From positions 12,710,501 through 12,774,500 of the forward strand of contig JARFIW010000170.1 in the NCBI GenBank assembly GCA_036346225.1: a stretch of DNA of 64,000 nucleotides, read 5' to 3'. Under the pieces are notes generated by a model. That model searched no databases. It was not told the origin of the DNA and saw only the letters and a list, made by a program, of their open reading frames with translations. This document shows, one piece after another, positions 25,301-40,300 of the stretch. The position numbers were made by a program, and so were the translations under genes. The DNA is from Platerodrilus igneus (lineage: Eukaryota > Arthropoda > Insecta > Coleoptera > Lycidae). The stretch's first letter is position 1, and every line of letters begins with the position of its first letter.

Positions 25301-28300
25301 TACTTTCAACCTTCTCTAAATTATTAGAAACGCTTATAAAGGAACGTATTACCAGATTTGTTAACAAATTTGATATTCTAAATTTTAATCAGTTTGGTTG
25401 TCGTTCTAACAAATCCACAGCAGATGCTATACATCAATTAATAACTTCAATAACTTCAGGATTGGAAAACATTTTTTAAATACGTTTCTATTTCTATAAT
25501 TGAGAGGATGGTTATTAAAGATTGCGATTACGTTGCCGTAAGGCTTAAGCAGTCGTTTTTTTATATTTATTTTGAGAAGGAAAAATCATTATGATTTAGG
25601 CTTCCTCTTTGGTAGATTTTAACATGGTTCTGAGGCGACCCTGTGGCGGGTTTACACTTGTCAGATACCAATGTTGTTCTATGAATATTTTATATGGTTT
25701 TGTGGCGACCTTAAAACGGGTTTACATTTATCAGATACCAATATTATTCAACGAAGATTGTATATGGATCTGAGGTGACCCTATGGCGGGTTTACACTTG
25801 TCAGATACCAATACTGTTCAACGGAGATTGTATATGGTTTTGAAGTAACCCTTTTGCTGGTTTACACTTGTCAGATACCAATGCTGTTTTACAGGGGTTG
25901 CTAATATGCTTATTGTTATGTAATTAGTTATTGTATGTATAAATAGAAATGATGTATGTAGGCTGTATTTCATGTTAATATCGCAAGAAAAACCCAGGAA
26001 AAACTTGCAATGCTATCTAGATATTGTGGGCATTTGATTTTCATTTGTTATTTCTTTTAGTAATGGAATCCATTGCTTACTGAAAGTCACGCAGTTATTT
26101 TTATGTAGAGTTATATAAGCAGCTTCTTTGATTTTGCATTTTTGGTGGTTTTCTTCTTTGTCGATAATTTTTGCGTCCTCCCATTAGGGTCGCCTCAGAA
26201 CCATGTTAAAATCTACCAAAGAGGTAGCCTAAACCATAATGATTTTTCCTTCTCAAAATAAATATAAAAAAGCCACTGCTTAAGCCTTACGGTAACGTAA
26301 TCGCATTCTTTAATAACCATCTTCTCAATTATATAAATAGAAACATGTTTAAAATGTTTTCCAATCCTTAAGTTATTGAATTTATATAAATTTTAAAAAT
26401 AAAAATTAATCAGCTGATATCACGTTAAGCGTATTGGCTACCTAAAAAAAGTCGGTCCCAGGTCGTAACACAAATTGAAGTCAATCATTCTTTTAAACTT
26501 TAAAAATTTTTGCTTAGTGTACTCAAACCAAATATTTCAAATATCAATAAATCAAAGTCACCTTCAATTTATGTTATAAATGTCAAACTTGAAGTTTATA
26601 TTATTTTGACAACGATCCTAGGTCATGGATCGAAACGTAAATAAAGATGATTTTAAAAACTATGAGTGCTTTAATTCCCAAAGAAGATTAAGAAGAATGC
26701 TAAACAAACCACAACAAACATACAGGGAGTATTTACTTCACTGTCGTACACTATATGTTATATTGTTTGTTATATTGCTGATCTTGCCACTACCATGTAT
26801 ATATGGGTTCAAATAAAAATATGTTAAACAACTTGTTTCTGATAAGATCATTGGATTTACAGATTAATTTGAAACGAATTTGCCTTAATTTTCACATTTT
26901 TATTTTATGTCATCGTTAAATGTGCATTTTCCATGTTATTTCTTACTTCGGGTAGTTACATCTATCCTTTTTTAGATGCACTGGTATGGTATCTTCAGTG
27001 TCTAATGAGTGACAATAATGGACTACATTTTTAGCATGTTTTTCATGCTGTTCATGTTTCTTTGGAATTCTGGTTTGCCACCTATTAGTTTTTCGATAAA
27101 GTTACATGGTGGTAACTTTTGTGATTCTTGAGAGCCGTTTGTCGTTCCGACTAGGCGTTTATTGAAGCTAATCAAACCCTGATCTTGAAACTGATGTGTT
27201 TGAAGCTCTAACCGCTTTACTAATATCCTGTATTCTGAGACTTTCTGAAGTTTCCGCACTGATTTATTACTAATCCATTCAGTTAATAATTTATAATTTT
27301 AAAATCAATTTTGCCAAGAGGTACCTAAAGGTTATGTTTCTACATCTGATCCATCAGACACGCGCATAAGTGTTATGACAAAGCTTACTTTTTATTGCTA
27401 TGGTACAGATTGTCGCTATTACTTATTTACCCATTTTACTTTCATAAAAGGCGTATTTGTAAATATGGTTTAGGATAAATATCCAGGTGTTTGTAAAAGT
27501 ATATTACTTTCTGTTAGTAGATATAATTGGCCGCCAGAATAATAATTGTTTACAAACATATGTCAAGAGTGCTCTTCTACTACTATTATTATGTACATAT
27601 CTATACAGCACTGCTGTTCAACTTATCATAGCCCACGGACCATATTTTCTTCACCAAACATTTCAGTGACCAAGAAGGTTGATTAATGAAAAGTCAGTTT
27701 ATGTTAATTTAAAAAAATATTTTATTTATACTAAAAAGAAAACTTTAAAATATTCGTAATATATTAATGAGAACATTGTGGCCGTAATTGCTTAACAACA
27801 ATATCTGTTATGTCCACATCTATATTTGTTGTGGCAAGTCTAATTATTTCTTCAAGAGTGGAATCTTTCAAACTTTCTATATTTTGACTTTTATTTATAT
27901 TTCATATCGGAGTATGCATGCTCGCAGATATATATGTACTTCTGAACATTGATACAATTTGAATATTTCTATTCCAGTTACTCCACGAGATGTAAAAATG
28001 GGTCAGCCTGCATGTCGCATAATTCTATTTGATATTTAAGATCAACGGAGTTGATATCAATATTAATTGGAGCACAAAATAAATCAATAGACGGTTTAAG
28101 ATCGTCAAATTGAGAAAATCTTTCATTGAAATCTGTAATTAGCATATCCAGTTTTGGTAGAAATATTTTAAAATTCGCTTCTATATTACATTCTTTCATT
28201 TCTTCATAGATCTCTTTGCAAGATTCAAAATGAAATAAATTATTTTACTCCAAATTAAACCTTAACAATTTTAATTTGTTTCTAAATCCAGTAACATATT

Positions 28301-31300
28301 TATAAAGGCAATGCACAGTTTGATCTTGTCCTTGCAAGGATTTATTCAAAATATTTAAATAATTTGTAATGTCCGTTAGGAAAGCAAGTGAATAAATAAA
28401 ATTTTTATCAACTAAATTTGCTGTCAAATTACCATTGACGGCAATTTCTGTGAGAAAAGGATGAACTTCTTTTCGGAGTGTAAAAAATCTCCTCAAGCAC
28501 TTAACCAACGAACGTTACTATATTAAAGCAGATCTCCATACTCAGTTTCCAATTTATCCAAAAATGTTTTAAATTTTCGGTGTGTAAGAGAACGATTTCT
28601 GCCACGAATTAAATTAGTAATTTTGCAAACCTTGTCCATTACGTCTTTTAGTTGTAGGGATAAACCACATAATGCCTCCTGATGGATAATACAGTGTAGC
28701 ATACGACATGTTATTCCTTCTTTTTTCAAAAGTCCCGCGAGCCCAATATTTTTGCCCATCATAGCTGTAGCACCGTCGGTTGCAATAGCAGTGCACTTGC
28801 CAAATCCGCCGTACTGCTCTACTGTACATTTTAATTGTTTGTAAATATCTTCATCTTTTGTTGTTTCGTGTAATGATTGTAATTTTAAAAGTTCTTCTTA
28901 ATAATTATAGTTTTCATTTACAGTTCTTATAAAGATAAGTATTTGACTTGTATCGGAAATGTCTATGCTTTCATCCAATGCTACCGAAAAATAGCAGTAA
29001 CTCTTGATTAGGTTTTCTAATTTATTAGTGACATGCATGCTAATCTCGTTTACACGTCGGCTTACAGTCTGGTGAGAAAGTGATACTGTTTGAAATTTTC
29101 TTACCATTTTGTTGTCATTAAATGCTTGAGGCATTTTTCTGGCACATTTTTTGATTAATTTTCTATCCAAGCCATTTTTGCCTTTACTATTGTAGTAGGC
29201 CCGCCTAATTTTCCTAGTATTAGAATATTTAATTTAAAATGATTCGTCGATTTTCGTGTTCGTTCGAATATACGGTGGTGGAATGATGAACCCTTTGGAC
29301 AGGAAGCGGCACTTGACGTTTAGAAAGTGAAGGATAAACATTAAGAACAATGGTAGTTTAACCTATAGTGAAAGGTCATATTGTTTGTGGTGTTTAAATC
29401 TTCTTTTAGGAGATAGGAGGAAGTATAATCGACACCGTGTGTATCACGGCCCCTCTAAAGGCAGGCAGAAAATACGTAAACAACAGGGCGCTTAGTCATG
29501 CATGGCACCACATGGTAATTCCAGCCGGCTATTACACAGTTACCGGCTACAAAGGTAACAAAAACAAACTTCGTTCAGCATTTGAATGGACGCTTGTAAC
29601 CTGCAGGTTCTTCTAACTATTCAAGTAAGTGTTAGTATTAAAATTATGTTGGTTTATGAACTATTGTTCCCTAATTAACTTTGACGTGTCACCGGAAGTG
29701 TCTCGTAGAGAATTCATAGGATTTCAAGTACTTTTCACGCAGCGTGTTCGGAAACTGGGGTTCGGAATTACGCGGCACGGGAGTAGTTTAGTTATTAGCA
29801 ATAAATTGTCTGATTATAGTTCAAATAACATAAGTAATGTGCGTTTATATCTAAGGTTTGTTGTTAGTTTTGCAAACGAGAAATAGAGTTATTTTTAAAT
29901 GTTTCGACCTGCGTCTTATTTGTCAATCCACCCCTGTGCTGAAATCAATAAAAAAATAAGAGTCTCACTGGCCTGACCATCATTGGCCGTCTTCAATTGG
30001 TGCCCAAAGCGCGACTAATAAGTACGAGGGTTGAGAATATCGCATAATTTAATTAATAGTTAGGTTAGGGTGTAAGAACATTCATATTCATTTACACATT
30101 TAAATTATAGTAAGATGAGTGATAGTGAAGAATGTGATGGGGATAAATCCCTTAAGAAATTTATGAAAGAAGTTAATAGCAATTTATCCAGTGTTGTAGG
30201 GCATTGTTTAGATGATGCATTTAGGAATTTAAATGTAAATTTAAATCAAGGGTTTCTCAAATTGTCTTCAGTTTTAGCAGATAAAAAGGGACATTTTGAA
30301 AAAGCAGAAGTAGGAGATAGAGGAATTCTAGTACCGGAATATGCAGAACCTGTGTTTTCTGATAATAATAGAGGATATATTTCAGCTTGGAAGGATGTGG
30401 GGTACCAACCTACATTTCTCTCCTAATGGGATATTGCACCCTATAGTATTCATAAAGAAATTAGAGGGTATGTTTGAAGAAGCGGAGTACCCAGGGAAAA
30501 GGTTATTCCTAGCAGTTAATTGTCTCAGGGATCTGCACAAGATTGGGCAGAAATTAAAGAGTTTGCATCTTTTGAGGTATTTAAAACCCAATTTTTAGCA
30601 CGTTATTGGAATGGAGACCAGGAAAGGGAAACATTTTGTAGGGTAAAGTACGGAGTATACGAAAGCGGTTCTCGTGCGGATTATTTTTTACGTACCGTTA
30701 AGGAGGCAAAATATCTAACACAGCCGTTGACCGATAAAGAAATTATCGATATGGTTATAGGACATTTTGATCTTGAAACCAAACGGGGAATTTTTAATTT
30801 GGGGTTTTGCACGGTCGAAGATGTAGAGGCCCACTTAAGGCGAATTGATTCGACATATGTTGAACGATCGAGTAATTTAGGTCAGGGCAGGGAAAATAGT
30901 AACAATAATAGGAATTTTAGGTCACCAGGAAACCGTGGAATGCAGGTTAGTAGAAATGTGAGTCAAGTTCAGGATCACCGAGGGGAACGCTCGAGGGAAG
31001 ATTGGAGGCAGGAAAATCGTAGCGAACCTGTTCGTATCGAAGGTGGTCAATCTGATTCGAGAGAAGTAGCCACGATTTTTAATTCAAGTTGGAATTCCGA
31101 TGAAGGAGAAATTGAAAATGTTAGTTTGAAATCGGTGGTAGTTGTGCCCACTATCAGGGTAGTTTTGTGTGGTTCAATTGATGTAGGAGCATTGGTGGAC
31201 TCTGGGTCCCAAATTACGGGAATATCAGATAGGTTGTGGAAAAGGTTGGTTGAGCTTGATGTGAAAATTCCTAGTATACCCGGTAGGAATGTTGTGCTTA

Positions 31301-34300
31301 TAAGCGCCTGGGGAAATAAGAGTGTAGTGGTTAATAAGCAGGTCTATCTAACAATAAGGATAGGAGATGTGGAAGTTGATTGCCCGTTCTTAATTGTCCC
31401 GAATTTAGTACGGGATATGGTTTTGGGGTGCGATTGGATGCGAGACCACGCAGTGGTTGTCGACTTTTTGTCTAGAACTCTTGGGGGGTCTTTTGATGGG
31501 GTGCTTCAACAATTTAGTTTTGCAGGAGAAAGTAACGAGGATGCAGGTATTGCGATAAACGAAATAATGGAGGAAGAGTGGGACATAAGCCGTTCAAGGC
31601 CTATACCAGTGGGGTATTCTAAACAGGAGATAGCTGAAGCAGCAAATAAAGCTGAGTCTTTTACGAGCTCCAAGAGGGAATTGTTAAATAAGTTATTAAT
31701 TCGGTATCGGGATATTTTTTCTAATCAGCCGGGTTTGATGAAGGATTATTGTCATGAGATACATTTGAAGGATGAAACACCCTTTTATCGCAAGCAATAT
31801 CCGATCCCTTATGTGTTTCGCGAGGAGGCCAGACGACAAATAAAAGAGATGTTAGATTGGGGGGTCATTGAGATGTGCCAGACAGAGTACGTTAGCCCCT
31901 TAGTTACAGTAAAGAAAAAGGATGGGTCGGTGAGGGTTTGTCTTGATGCTACCCATTTGAATAAAAGGATGGAAAAGGATAGGGTTACACCACCCAATCC
32001 GGGTGAACTGTTGTTTGAATTTTCGCCAGGTCAGTGTTTGAGCACTATTGACCTGACAGCGAGTTATTGGCAAGTCCCGATAAGGGCCAGTGATCAGAAA
32101 TATACAGGTTTTGCTTTCGAAGGGAATACTTATGTGTTTCGGGTACTTCCTTTTGGACTTTCAACATCGTTAGTAATTTTATCCGGGCACTTCATATGGT
32201 CTTAGGGTCAGAAGTAGGCGAGTGGGTAATTCCTATGTAGACGACTTGCTGGTATACTCACCTGATACCAACACTCACCTAGAACATCTTGAAAAATCTT
32301 TCATAAATTCAGAGTGGCGGGATTACAGTCAAGTTAAAGAAGTGCTGTTTTGCTAGAAATTCGGTGCGATTTCTGGGTCACTTTATATCGCCAGAAGGAG
32401 TTTCAGTGGACCCAGAACGGGTGGAGGCGATACTCAAGTTTCCGGAACCTAGAAATGTCAAGCACTTGAAATCCTTTTGGGTGTGGTAAATTTCGACCGG
32501 CGATTTTGTCCTAAGTTTGCGGAATTATCAGTGCCGCTTCTAAAATTGCTAAAGAAAGGTCAGCCATGGGTTTGGGGTGAGCAGGAAGCTGCTGCCGTCG
32601 GTAATATGAAAGGGCGTTTGTGGATGCCACGTTTCTCAGGCATCCTGATATGGAAAAAGCATTCTACGTACAGACGGATGCTTCAGGGTATGCTTTGGGT
32701 GCATGTTTGTTTCAGAGGATTCTGAGGAGTCCCGGTATAATAGCGTTTGCAGTAGGTCCCTGCATGGGCCGGAGTTACGTTATGCAGTGACAGAAAAGGA
32801 GGCCCTTGCTGTAATATTTGCTCTGCAAAATGGCGGGTGTTTATTTTGGGAAGACGAGTGATTGTGATCAGCGATCATAAATCTCTGGCTTTTATAAGAG
32901 CGTGTAGGCTCCTGAATGCGCGTCTTACGCGCTGGGCCTTATTAAGTCAGGAATACGATGTTAAATTTGAATATTGTCGCGGTTCGGAGAATGTGATAGC
33001 GGACGCGTTGTCTAGATACCCACTTAAAGACGATAAAGAGGAGATTGAAATTCCGGAGCAGACGTATTTAGAGGTAGCGGCTGTGGTTAAACGATCTGAG
33101 TTGTATAAGAAGGTGTTAGATAATTTCAAAGACATAAGACTGTCTCAACAAGGTGATGAGGCCTGCCAAACCATTAGGCGTCAGTTAGAGCAAGTGATTG
33201 GGGCTGAAGTGGGGAAGTGGTATATGCTATTAGATGGAATTGTGTATCGTAAAGGTAGTCAGCATTGTCCGGGATCTAAAGTTTATATCCCTTTAAGAGA
33301 TATCGTGTCATTGGTTCAACAGGAACACGAAGAAAATGGTCATTTTGGAGCGGAAAAAGTATACCGGTCCTTAAGGGATTTTTACTATTTTCCACGAATG
33401 CGACGTCGAGTCCGTATAATTGTTGCCGGTTGTGGCTTGTGCCAACAGACCAAAGCGTCTCCTCGGTTGGTTGGAGAAATGAATAGCGTTTTGCCTAAGG
33501 ATATCAACCAAATTGTCTGTCTCGACTTAATGGGTCCTTTACCTAGTTCTAGATTCGGGAGTCAATACCTGTTGGTATTTATTGATGGGTTCAGCAAGTT
33601 AGTTACCATGTTTTCGCTTAAGAGGGCTACGGCGGCAATAATTTTAAGAAAATTAAAGGGTATATGGAAAATATAGGTAAACCTGAAGCGGTATTAACTG
33701 ACAACGGCAGTCAATTTACGAGCCAGTTATGGTTATCAACGTTAAAGAATTGGGGGGTTAAAGTTCTACATACGTCAGTGTACTACCCTCAGGGTAACAT
33801 GACTGAACGTATAAACAGAGAGATAGGGCGCCTTTTAAGGACCATGTGTTATAGTAAACATTCACGATGGGCTTATCATATTGAAAAAATTCAAATATGG
33901 TTAAATGAAGTTTATCACGGGAGTACCAATTTTACGCCTAATATGCTTCATTTTGGGGTTGAGCGATCGAGTCGATTTAGTGAGATTTTGAACTACCCGA
34001 AGGACGAGTTTCCTAGAATGAGTAGGGAATATAGGGTATTTCTAGCACGGGACTGTCTGTTAACGAAAGCAGAAAAACGTAAAATTAGGCATGAGGGTAG
34101 GAAGAAGCCAGTAGTCAATTTTGAGGTTGGAGAGAAGGTGTGGGTCTGTACTCATCCGCAATCAGAGTTAGAATCGAAGGAAATAAAAAAGTTTTTTCTG
34201 CTTTTTCGAGGTCCCTGCACAATAGTAACTAAGAAGGGAGCCAATTCTTATGAAGTGGAAGTTGATGAAGGAGGCGATAAGTTAGGGGTACAGAACGTGT

Positions 34301-37300
34301 ATAATTTAAAAAGGTACGTGCCTCCAGTTGTAAGTCTGACTTTGTGAGGGATAGTGGGGAGTTATAAGTTGAAGGGGTAGCGATAGGAATTATTATACCT
34401 AGTATTAATATTGAATTTATTTCCATTGTTAATTAATTCAATAGGGGGGTAATGTAGTAGGCCCGCCTAATTTTCCTAGTATTAGAATATTTAATTTAAA
34501 ATGATTCGTCGATTTTCGTGTTCGTTCGAATATACGGTGGTGGAATGATGAACCCTTTGGACAGGAAGCGGCACTTGACGTTTAGAAAGTGAAGGATAAA
34601 CATTAAGAACAATGGTAGTTTAACCTATAGTGAAAGGTCATATTGTTTGTGGTGTTTAAATCTTCTTTTAGGAGATAGGAGGAAGTATAATCGACACCGT
34701 GTGTATCACGGCCCCTCTAAAGGCAGGCAGAAATTACGTAAACAACAGGGCGCTTAGTCATGCACGGCACCACATGGTAATTCCAGCCGGCTATTACACA
34801 GTTACCGGCTACAAAGGTAACAAAAACAAACTTCGCTTCAGCATTTGAATGGACGCTTGTAACCTGCAGGTTCTTCTAACTATTCAAGTAAGTGTTAGTA
34901 TTAAAATTATGTTGGTTTATGAACTATTGTTCCTAATTAACTTTGACGTGTCACCGGAAGTGTCTCTCGTAGAGAATTCATAGGATTTCAAGTACTTTTC
35001 ACGCAGCGTGTTCGGAAACTGGGGTTTGGAATTACGCGGCACGGGAGTAGTTTAGTTATTAGCAATAAATTGTCTGATTATAGTTCAAATAACATAAGTA
35101 ATGTGCGTTTATATCTAAGGTTTGTTGTTAGTTTTGCAAACGAGAAATAGAGTTATTTTTAAATGTTCCGACCTGCGTCTTATTTGTCAATCCACCCCTG
35201 TGCTGAAATCAATAAAAAAATAAGAGTCTCACTGGCCTGACCATCATTGGCCGTCTTCACTATTTCTAAACAAACTTCAAATGATGCAGCTAGAGATCCT
35301 TCTTGAAATTTTGGTTCTTGATTAAAATAATTCGTTTGATGATCCAACTGCTTTTTCATTTTTTTCACTAATAGTATTTTCATGTCTCGCGTGTACGAAT
35401 GATACTTTTTTTTATGCATGGAAAGATAATGGCGATTCAAGTTATATTCTTTACACACAGCTATGATTTGTAAACATTCCAAACACTGTGGTTTACCATT
35501 ATTGTTCAGAATAAATAATCTCCGAGCGATCTTGAAATTCTCAATTTTCGAGGTCTATTTTTCTTTTATTAGTAGCATTCATATTCAATAATTATTTTAA
35601 TTAATAAATAAATATGAAATTAAGTTAATAATATTATAACACAGTCGCCCCTCGACAAATTCTAGACAAGACTGCACTCGCGCAATTGCATGAATCATCC
35701 AAATATTGCTGGGTAGTGGTCGCATCACGTGTGCCCAGCATAGATAAACAACAACCAACCACAAATATATTATGTGGCGCCAACGTTGAGCCAACCATCA
35801 TCAGACTTTAAATTCAAATTAGATTTAAATTTTCACATGGTAAAATAATTTTAATATTAATAATAATAATTTAGTAACATAAATTTATTCATAGTAAAAT
35901 GTACTCGTGGGTTGTAAAAATAATTTGGCAGGCCGTACATGGCCTGCGGACTGCCAGTTGCAAAACCCTGCTATACAGAATGGTGAACTTTTCGATATTC
36001 ACCCTTGTTATCTCGTAAACTACAAAAGATACAGTATCGTTTAAATAGGAAAAAAGTTGCACATTTTAATGCTCTACAATTTGTCACGAAGAAATATCTA
36101 CTACCTTCAACTGTTCTCAAATTATGAAAGAAAATCTGAAAAACGAGATTTTCTTCAAAAGCTTAATCTCTCATGTTGCACATCCAAAATTTATAAAACT
36201 TTGTAGTTTTATATTTTTGATCACTGTCAATTCAATGACGTCAACGGAAATTTTCTAAACTGTTCACGCACGGGGGGTCTTATAAATTTATAAATCGACT
36301 TACCTCCACGGTGTTTTGTTTTTCTAAGCTGCAGTTCCTCCTCCTTCAACCAAGTGGACTGTATGCGAATTGAGTCTATGTTACGTTACACTTGCACTGT
36401 GTTTTTTAGGGTTTAACAACGAAAGTCTGCGGCACTTGACTAACTTACGGTACTGAACGAAGAAACCGACGACCGTTCTGCTTCAATATCCATAAGAAAG
36501 TGTTTGTTCACTACTCTGTCCATCTTATTCACAAATGCACAAGGAATTTTTATGGCAGGATATAAGGGAACAAGGGATGACAGTTTTACTACTAGATTTA
36601 CGACTACAAATTTAAATAACTTAAAATTAACCACGCGAACGTGCGACAAAGAGACCGAACATCCCGCCCACCAAAATAAGTATGAACTAACTTATTTTAT
36701 ATTTAAAAACTAATTAGAGCTATTAACTAAGAAACCTAACCGACAAACTTATATAAGTGAATATATGTGTACATACCATTAAATATCAAGTAACTGGCAG
36801 TAAACATAGTTTCACTAGAGGGCGTTTAACTAACCCTTGGGATGTCTTGACTGTAGCTACCCGAACGATACCGTCTCTACCAGGGTGAACATCTACGACT
36901 CTTCCTAAACGCCACTGTAGAGGGGGGTTATTTTCTTCCTTTAAGAGGACAAGCGAATCAATAGGTAGGGTAGCGGAATTCTTCAACCACTTACCTTTCT
37001 GCTGCAACGTGTGCAGGTATTCAGCACTCCATTTCTTCCAAAACCCTTGTTGCATTTGCTGCAACAATTGCCAGCGATTCAAACGAGAGGGTTTATGGAC
37101 AACAAATCTGGATCTGGTAACACCGAAACTGGTTCAACATTAAGAAAATGACCGGGGTCAAATATGAGAAATCATGCGGTTCGCAACTCAGTGCGCATAG
37201 TGGACGTGAGTTGAGAATCGCTTCGATTTGAATCAATACCGTCGAGAATTCTTCAAACGACAAAATTTGTTCACCGATAATTTTCTTTAAATGGGATTTT

Positions 37301-40300
37301 ACTGATTTAATCCCGGCCTCCCACAACCCACCAAAATGAGGAGCAGCAGGAGGATTAAACACAAATTCGATTCCCTCAACGCCTGCCGAATGGCGCATCA
37401 ATTGAGAGATTTCACGAGAGGCCCCAACGAAATTAGTACCATTATCACAATGGATTTGAATACATTTGCCTCTTCGAGCAATAAATCGACGTAAAGCACC
37501 CAAGAAAGCGTCTGTCGACAAGTTAGACACTAGTTCCAAATGGATGGCTTTAGTGCTGAAACAAATAAATAAGCAAATGTACGCTTTCAATGATTTTGCG
37601 CCACGACATCGATTCATCGTGACAGAGAAAGGTCCACCAAAGTCGACTCCCGTATGTAAAAACGCCTTACCTGAAGTTAACCTAGAAGCTGGTAAATCCC
37701 CCATAGGGGGGCATAAAGCCACAGGGTTTACACGAAAACAACGAATGCAGGATTTCAGACATTGCCGAATAGAGCCCTCTTGGCGACAAGATCCAATAAT
37801 TTTGAGTTAGTAAAATTGAGTTGTTCGATTTCCAGGATGTAAATGTCTTTCATGACAATCTAATATAATAAGTTCAGTCAACCGATGCGACCGAGGAAGC
37901 AAAATTGGAAATTTTGCATCATGCGACAACTCTGAGTTACGTGGCGACCGCCCACCCTCAACAAATCATGACTATCTAGAAACGGACTAAGGCTACGAAG
38001 TTGTTTACTAACAAGTTTTCCAGTTTTAATATTAGCAATGTCTTGGGAAAAAACATTTGTTTGAACTCTTTTAATCAATAACTGTATAGCCTCTTGCTGT
38101 TGAGCTAGAGACAAACTATCAGAATATTTTGAACGCAAATCTGGACATTGAACATTACGAATGAAATGACGAATACAGGTAATAATCCTACAAATTTTCT
38201 GCAGGTTTGAAAATTTATCCAACAACATATCTAAGAAATTGTCAGACATAACGACTGTTAACGACAGAGTACGATATTCGACGTCCATCTGGGATGAGTC
38301 GATAAGTTTTGGCAGCGATGTTACTGGCCATTCTTCATTACGACGCACTAACCAAGAAGGTCCTGTCCACCATAATGGATGATGAACCAACTCTGAAGCC
38401 AAAAGTCCACGTGAGGCACAATCCGTAGGGTTATCCTGGGACTTAACATGAAACCACGAAGATGGAGGAATACGTTCTTGAATATGCGAAATACGATTGC
38501 TAACGAATGTCTTCCACTTATGCGAGGAAGACCGAATCCAAGACAAAACAACAGTAGAATCTGACCACGCGAAAATATTACTAAATGATAAAATATCTGT
38601 ATAAGTATTTTTGACGAAATCTACTAAATCTGCCAAGAGTACGGCAGCACACAATTCGCGATTAGTAGGAGCAACCTTCGATTTTGCGCATACTAATGAT
38701 ATGGTAATATTATTTTCTAAATCGAACGAACGGAAATAGATGACAGCTGCATACCCGGCTTCAGAAGCATCACAGAATCCATGCAACTCCACCTTTTTAA
38801 AATTATGACATATGATGTGACTCGTAATCTCAATATTCGAAACCGCTGGCAATTCACCCAAAAAATGTTTCCATTTTTGTATGACTTCAATGGAGGCTCT
38901 TGGTCCCACCGAGACCTAAAAGCCAAAGATCTTGAACTAAACGTTTAGCGAACAGTACTACAGGTGCTATCCACCGAGAGGATCAAAAATTTTGCGATAG
39001 CCGACAAAATATTACGCTTAGTGCAAGTGCGCTCTTCAACGTCTAAGTTGTATAAAATGCATCTGTAAGAGCACGCCACGAAAGGCCCAAAATTTTTATT
39101 GAACCACTATCTTTATCTTGAAATGTAATTGTGTCCGAACTGGACAGGGACTCCCTCAAGTTGGACATCACTTCCGGCAATTACTACTCCATTTTCTTAA
39201 TTGAAAACCACCACTAGAGCAAATACTATTCAATTCACCAATTAATTGATTAGCAGCTTTAATCGAATTGCATCCAGTGACTAAGTCATCAACATAGGTA
39301 TCGCCGCCAATACCGATGACGCGAAGGAAAATTAATTGATTCTAACCTTGCCAATTCTTGAACAGTACGCAAGGCCAAAAAGGCGACGACGAAACTCCAT
39401 AAGTCACAGTATTTAACTTAAAGTCCATAATAGGATCTGACTGAGAAAATCTCCAGACGATACGTTGATAATCACGATGAGTATCTTTAACCAAAATCTG
39501 CCGATACATTTGTTTAATGTCAGCTGTAATTACGATAGGATGTACACGAAAGTGCAATAACAAAACTGCAATGTCCTTTTGCAAAGCAGGACCAATACCC
39601 AAGCTATCATTTAACGACTTTCCAGATTGATCCTGACACGAAGCATCGAAAACCACACGCAATTTGGTGGTAGTGCTATCACGCTTATGTACAGCATGAT
39701 GGGGAATGTAGTACATTTTCTCATGACCGACGAATTTTCAAGCGATTTCACTTGAACCATGTGCCCGCTTGTCAAATAATCCTCCATAAATTTTTTATAA
39801 TCTGAATACAATTCAGGATTTTTTAACAAACGACGTTCTAACGACAAAAATCTTTTAATACAAATTGATCTCATACCCACGAATGAGGGTTCCGAAATTT
39901 TAAAGGGCAACGACACTACAAAACGACCGTCCTTGTTACGTCTATAACTTTCCACAAATTGATTTTCACACCTTTCTTCTTCAGGAGAAATGTGTTTTTT
40001 GAAAAGAATATTTTCTAATTCCCAAAATCGACGAATGTCACTGTCTAAGGGTTCAACTAAAGCACACAACGACGTAATAGAACTATTCGGGGAAACGACC
40101 TTTCCCGTTAAAACCCAACCAAAGGTTGTTTTAATAGCAACTGGCTCGTTAGCGACACCCCAACGAGACTCGTTCAACAAAACCTGAGCAAAGATTTCCG
40201 CTCCGAGTAGCATGTCAATTTTACCAGGAACATTAAAATTAGGATCAGCTAAGGCCAAACCTCGAGTATGCGACCATTCCTTGACCCCTATCGACGACGA

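Larger units (their letters stand above)
29191..35259 (+). mobile_element. Ty3/gypsy LTR retrotransposon inside the hAT
   Basis: 6069-bp element with LTRs of 805 and 807 bp that start TG and end CA, flanked by the 4-bp duplication CTAT (29187-29190 and 35260-35263). The LTRs differ by about four substitutions and three small indels, roughly 99% identical. It has a primer site, a purine tract and gag-pro-RT-RH-IN in gypsy order, with no envelope ORF. It lies in the sense direction of the host gene. Confidence 0.95.
27609..35970 (-). mobile_element. hAT transposon, split by a gypsy insertion
   Basis: Bounded by the 8-bp duplication CTATACAG. Termini are imperfect inverted repeats (left CACTGCTGTTCAAC, right complement CAGGGTTTTGCAAC, 9 of 14 matching). 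Without the nested 29191-35263 segment it is about 2.3 kb. It encodes a degenerate transposase on the minus strand. Confidence 0.88.

Noticed and set aside
27023..27259. 78-codon minus-strand ORF with a frameshifted continuation
   Set aside because: Somewhat protein-like but no known family, no splice signals and no repeat context, so no product is claimed.
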